Source: Hyaloperonospora brassicae
Taxonomy: Eukaryota; Oomycota; Peronosporomycetes; Peronosporales; Peronosporaceae
DNA length: 64,000 nucleotides
Direction of reading: 5' to 3'
Assembly: GCA_947650285.1 (NCBI GenBank)
Contig: CANTFL010001360.1
Coordinates: 310,001 to 374,000 of the forward strand
In this document: piece after piece, positions 59,030 to 64,000 of the stretch
Numbering within the stretch: the first letter of the stretch is position 1
Layout of the letters: each line of letters opens with the position of its first letter
Notes under the pieces: model-generated
The model's database searches: none
What the model was told of the DNA's origin: nothing
What the model saw: the letters and a program-made list of their open reading frames with translations, nothing else
Translations under genes and position numbers: made by a program

Positions 59030-59860
59030 AACTCTCCATTGTCACCCAGACGACCGACTATCGGGGGAGGGGGGTACTCCGTTGGCGTGAGTTACGCATC
59101 CTACCTCACCTTGTGTACTCGTTTGTAGGGCGGGCTACACTCTTCCAGTTGGACCTGTGTCTATATAAAAATTCAACGTGTTTAAGATGGATTGAAGATC
59201 GTATGGACATCTTCACACGATCACGGTGTACTTATAGGGTGCTCGAACCGAGTCATCCTTATCTCTACGAGATCGAATTGTACAAAGTTGATGCTTAATT
59301 CGCAAGCCATCTGACCACTGTAGACGTCTTGAGATCTTTAACTCTGCGTCCAACTGCATTTAAGGGGTTGTGGAGATATATTGCACATCAAGCCTTTAAA
59401 TCCAGCAGCTATCTTTTTTTGTTGTTGGTCGATCTTATCAGACGTCGAAAGGCCAAACAATCCTACCCGGAGGGGAAATTTTTCGCTCTTAGAAGTGGAT
59501 CATTTTCTCATGAAAATGTCATCCAGCCAAAACTTAACTCTTAAAGAAGCACATTCTGTATGTTAGGAAGGCTCACCATGCATCGCCTTGTGCTGTTGAG
59601 GTTTGTTTTTTTATCGTATCCGGTGGTCCATGCCAAGTTACCCTGTTCTGTCAACCCAATATCGCGGCGTACGAGATCGTGTCACCCAAGATCGCATCAC
59701 CCAAAATCACGTTGCACGAGATCGTGGTGTGTAAAATACCTCATTTTGTTGCTCACGGCTACAGCAAAACTAATAATTTGTCGCAGTGCGTCGTCTGCGA
59801 TCCAGACTTCTTGATCCGCTTCACTCTATTGGTCTCATGGAAGAAAATTGTAAGTTGTAT
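59030..59860 (-). mobile_element. Second, diverged copy of the Ty3/gypsy leader region
   Basis: The segment near 59045-59130 (CCCAGACGACCGACTA, GGGGTAC and CTCACCTTGTGTAC) matches 2785-2870 (CCCGGACGACCGACTAAC, GGGGTACC, CTCACCTTGTGTAC). Further matches in the same order follow: TCTGACCACT, CTGCGTCC-A-TGCA, GGCCAAACAATCC (59450 versus 3168). Orientation is the same as at the left edge. Matching stops abruptly at about 59030, where a different open frame begins. Within it, AAGATCGCATCACCC/AAAATCACG units at 59685-59730 form a short imperfect tandem repeat. Confidence 0.6.
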
Positions 59861-62800
59861 ATCAAATTTTGCAAAGGAAATGGCAACTACCTGACCACGT
59901 ACAAACGGCGTTTACAAGTATAAATGGTTGGAATAACGGAGACCCTATTTCAGGATTTCTCGAACATTGTCCGCCATTATTGTGGATGCTAGAATAGGTC
60001 CCAAATTTGGCTATCCGTTATAATCAATTGTATATATACTCCTCCTACCCAACCAATTGGGTAACAGTCTTTCGGCAACTATCCGCCAAAAATATTTCAT
60101 GTTTTATCGTAACTACCTGCTTTATGCAATTCAAATTGATTGATCTAGGATGGATTGATTCATCACTTTTTGCAACGGCCTTCGGTAGTGTTGCTCGGGG
60201 TGTATTATATACAAACTCAGTTATTGTGGATTCGTGTGAAATATACGTGCTCAATTATAATCCCTTGCCCCTTTAAGTTTTATCTCATTCGTATAAATAA
60301 TTGTTTTGTGGACAGTCATGATGGAAGAGCCCGATTTAAAAAGTGATTTCAATCCTTTCCGGTTATATGCATGCTCATCATTCAACCTTAAGCCATTATT
60401 GCCTTTCTGCGTGTCAATTTTGAACGATGAACGATTTCGTTATGGTCGCTATCATTTGGCTTTACAGCTTTGCAGACAATTATTCTAGTCTCATGCACAA
60501 TCTAGATCACAATGAGGCGTTTCTCATCACGTAGATAACTTTTGATTGGCAAATTAGTACAACTCAAGAAGTACAACAATGCAAAGCTGCCGTATGAAAT
60601 CTAATTTGAGGCTTTCGGAGCTCTTCTCCCGGCATTTAATAAACCAAATTCGTCTTCGATCCGATGTTCGGGCGGAACAAGATAAATATGATTTAAAACT
60701 GGATCTAGATTGGGTAATGATGCTAAATATTGTAATGATCGCTGAAATGCAGGCGCGCATTTCCTTTGACACTTATAGCTCCGTTTGTGCGAAAATTATC
60801 GCATCTAATTTTTCGTGTTCGACACACGTCTGATACGTTCCCATGACTAAAGCTCACTCTCATTCAATACATTTTGCGCTAGTTTCATCTGCATGTACAA
60901 GTCAAATATTGCTTATTATACGACCAATGCTTTCTTCGGCCCGAAAAAGGTATAAGGCCCTGCTCAAGTTAACTAATGGTCAACAGTTGACGATTCAATA
61001 CCCTGTGAAAGGTCACTTTGGCCGCCATATACCACTTCTCAATCGGTGTTGTTCATCAGGTGGAACCTGTCAAAATAATCTTTGATCACGACTTTTGCCA
61101 ATGGGAGGAGGGTTCTACATTCTTTGGCCGCCTATTTCGCCAAGTCTAAACCATCTAGACTTATCCAATATATTCCAGTGTGCAAAAATAGGCGCTACTA
61201 ATATTCGGCCTAATTCATCTGGAGCTTTGGTCTGCGATCTATAGGCGTGCGCCTCAATTCCGAGCTGACCATCCAGAGTTGCGGTTGCTTTCACATCATC
61301 GACGTTATCCACAATGGTCGATCTACGACTGGTTGATACCAGTTAACAAAGAATACGACTGTTGTAAATGAGTGCGGCAACAGCAATCAAGTGTGTTTTT
61401 GATATTGTAGAATTATATATACGAGATTGACATTCTCTTTTTTATCCAGCAGTTAAATCCGGAGTGAAACTTTAATTAAGTACGTTAGTTTACGCTTTTG
61501 ACTTGCGTACACACCTTGTTTAAGGCATTGTAGACATTTCTTTGTGGCTCGATTTTAAAATGGCTGAAAATTCCTTCGGCACCATATTTATTTATAGATG
61601 CTAACGACTTGATTGAGCTTACTGTTGACCCTGCTTTTTGTATGAAAAGAATTTTGAACCAATTTATATGTCGTGCTGCATGTACGCATTTTTATTAATC
61701 TATCAACATGACGGGCAAGGTAGTATTCTATTTTTATTAAGTATTCCAACAAGGGTGCTCTATATTGAGCATGTTTTACAAGTCAAGCGCAATGTTTTAT
61801 TGTGCCCTTACCTAAGCATAAGCTGAATTTGTTCACACCATTCAGCTTTAAAAATTTACGTTACATTATCCTTTGTCTTTTTGACGTCTACTTTTAAATT
61901 TGTTGTATGCCGCTGTATCTTTTGACCATCCTTCTTTCATCGGACTTGTAAGCTCTCTATTCCTTCTTGTTATCGTGTAATATCCGTGATCTTCCCTGTC
62001 TCGAATCAAGAATTACGGCATTATGTCACCACTGCGTAGTCAAGTTGGAGAAATCAGGGCTGTGTTGTTTTGGTGGCTCTCTAACGACTCCCACTCCAAT
62101 TGTTACATTACTCGTTATGACTGCATTCGAAAAACTCTTGAGGTGTAGCCTAAATCTATATTGTACGGCTAATGCTTTTTTTCTTGTCAGGTTCAAATCT
62201 TTGATGCTGTATTTTATCACTCAAAGGCATCTAGTGCAATCTACTAGCTGTATTTATTTGACTACATATTGAGCAAAAAATTGCATAATACATCGATAGC
62301 AGATATCGAATCCTATAATAGGAAGCATCGATGTCACCTGGCCCCTACTGTGAATATTCCATACTAACGTCAAACTATCATATATAGTCATCTGATGTAG
62401 TAGCGGATATTTTCGGTACATATTGAATTTGATCGAAAACCTCCACAGCTTGAAATTTTCTTCATTTCGGGCTTTACTGACATGCTTAAATTAGGCACTG
62501 TCTATTTTGAATTTATCACATTTAGTAATAGTACTTTTCGACTATATACGATTGAGTCAGTATAGTGAAGTAGTAATGCTATTCACCAGTTATCAGTGTA
62601 CGAATACGGATACCTTACCGAAATCTTGCTTCCAGCATTATGTGACTAGATGCTTGTGTTAACATATAGACTTAGTATTCTCTAGGCTGCTACAAAACAA
62701 AATGATATCTAACTTCTATTGTAAAAGTATCAAACGTTTTTAACGTCAAATGCTTACAAACATATTATTTTCATTTGTGCCATCAGTCAACACAGATAAA

Positions 62801-64000
62801 AGCCTGTGAAAGCAAACTTCAAAACATATTCTCTCTAATTATAATTTTACTTATATAAACATCTTTTTCCTACATTACATGATTTAATGTTACTACTTCT
62901 TTTGCACAATCAGTTACTAAGCAACGCTACACAAATTAAATCTTCGTGTATATTAAACCACTCTATAGAAGGTGTACCTGATTTACATCGATAGATAAAT
63001 TGCATCGCATCATCAATATATCATTATCCTATATTCTAAATAAACACAGATCAAAATCTAAGCCATTAAGAAAACGACACATATTAAAACGAATTTAAAT
63101 CTGTACGACTAAAATGAGTGATATAATTGAATGATATAAACATTATAGAAGTAATTTTAAGTGGATATAAGGCTCTTACATTGAATGCAGATCAGTGAAG
63201 TCGGATGTATACAATAGAACAGACATCACTTATAATTTATATAAGATTATTTTTTAAAACCCCCACGTTTTTGCAATCATCCATCGACCCCGCATGTGTC
63301 GAGTGAGATTTCGTAAACTGTCGGCTCAAACTGATGAAATTAGCAAAAAAGGAATAAACTCGAAAACTAGTGATTAAACTAAGCAATTATAAACGTGGTG
63401 ATACCTGGTCTTGGTCGATGCATAAATTCTAGTGCTGCACGTGTTATTGGTTCTGTTGTTATCGGCAGGTTCTCACATTGAGGCTTATCTTTGTCAGATC
63501 TGGCATCTTCTGCAAGGCACGGGAGCGTATAGCAAGCATTGAATAATTAATCGCTAGCAAGTCTCGCTGCATACAACGCGATTGCCTACCATGCGTGCGC
63601 GCTTGCACAGAAACTCATATTGTGGTATTCCCGCTGTCAAATAGGTCCAGCAGCATATATTGCGATTATTAAAAACTTGTTCATTATCATCATCAGTATT
63701 CTTATATTCTATCTTGATATCTATGGACTTGTAATACCTCAATTATATTTTAGCAATGGCATTGGCACTGCCAGCCACCAATACTTATTAAGTGCAATGA
63801 TAGACAGGGATATCACTTGATGACGAAACTTTTGGCACAAAGATTGCCCAATAAGGTTTTTCAATAAGCCTACGATAGATTGATGTAACAATTAGCTGCA
63901 GTTATGTTCTAGTAGTCTCATATGATTGCACGTAGTCATGTGGAGAAGTAAATTAAAGGATGATGGGAAAATATACTGAAGAATGGTAACCTGGTACCCG
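59861..64000. other. Non-coding AT-rich DNA to the right edge
   Basis: I see no supportable gene, RNA gene or mobile-element protein. Many 60-100 codon frames occur on both strands, as expected for this length. A small palindrome ACCCAA-CCAA-TTGGGT lies near 60048. Confidence 0.45.

Noticed and set aside
59560..59814. Plus-strand frame starting with a signal-peptide-like hydrophobic stretch
   Set aside because: It overlaps the gypsy leader remnant, contains no effector motif such as RxLR, and ends in imperfect tandem repeats.

Overview
The window reads as a gene-poor, AT-rich stretch of an oomycete genome, most likely a Phytophthora or downy-mildew relative. The evidence is a BT1-type folate/biopterin transporter of the form expanded in oomycetes, a C2CD5-like gene split by nine very short introns (66-84 bases), Ty3/gypsy gag-pol remnants with the sequence style of oomycete elements, and an initiator-plus-flanking-element core promoter. 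Long stretches with no convincing coding potential separate two real gene islands. Layout: 1-3330 is the decayed 5' half of a Ty3/gypsy element on the minus strand that runs off the left edge. 9723-10204, 14790-15259, 30589-31026, 35997-36439 and 40973-41445 are copies of one 440-480 base LTR-like repeat; 14255-14365 is a fragment of it. 12103-13896 is a broken MULE transposase. 15350-15520 is a Copia RNase H remnant. 18326-19340 is a LINE reverse transcriptase remnant split by a 537-base hairpin-rich LTR-like insert (18414-18950). 19563-20170 is a gypsy RNase H/integrase remnant. 43321-44237 is a second, FAR1-like MULE remnant. 59030-59860 holds a second copy of the gypsy leader found at 2.8-3.3 kb. 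Intact genes: a BT1 transporter (33844 to 32153, minus) with a core promoter about 31 bases upstream of its ATG, and a C2CD5-like gene (56499 to 52242, minus; ten exons, 1199 residues predicted). The exon chain of the C2CD5-like gene was built from splice sites whose phases all agree and from similarity to animal C2CD5. One of its introns appears to be GC-AG. The most unusual feature is a group of LTR-like inserts (TGTA...TACA ends, 5-base target duplications) built almost entirely of consecutive small hairpins. Between copies the hairpins sit at similar positions, but the stem sequences differ while both arms stay complementary. One insert (18414-18950) carries a run of 4-6 bp stems nearly all closed by the same 3-base loops, AAA or AGA. 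This looks like selection on structure rather than sequence. I know of no description of it, but I could not search. Everything was read by eye; no alignment, folding or database search was run.
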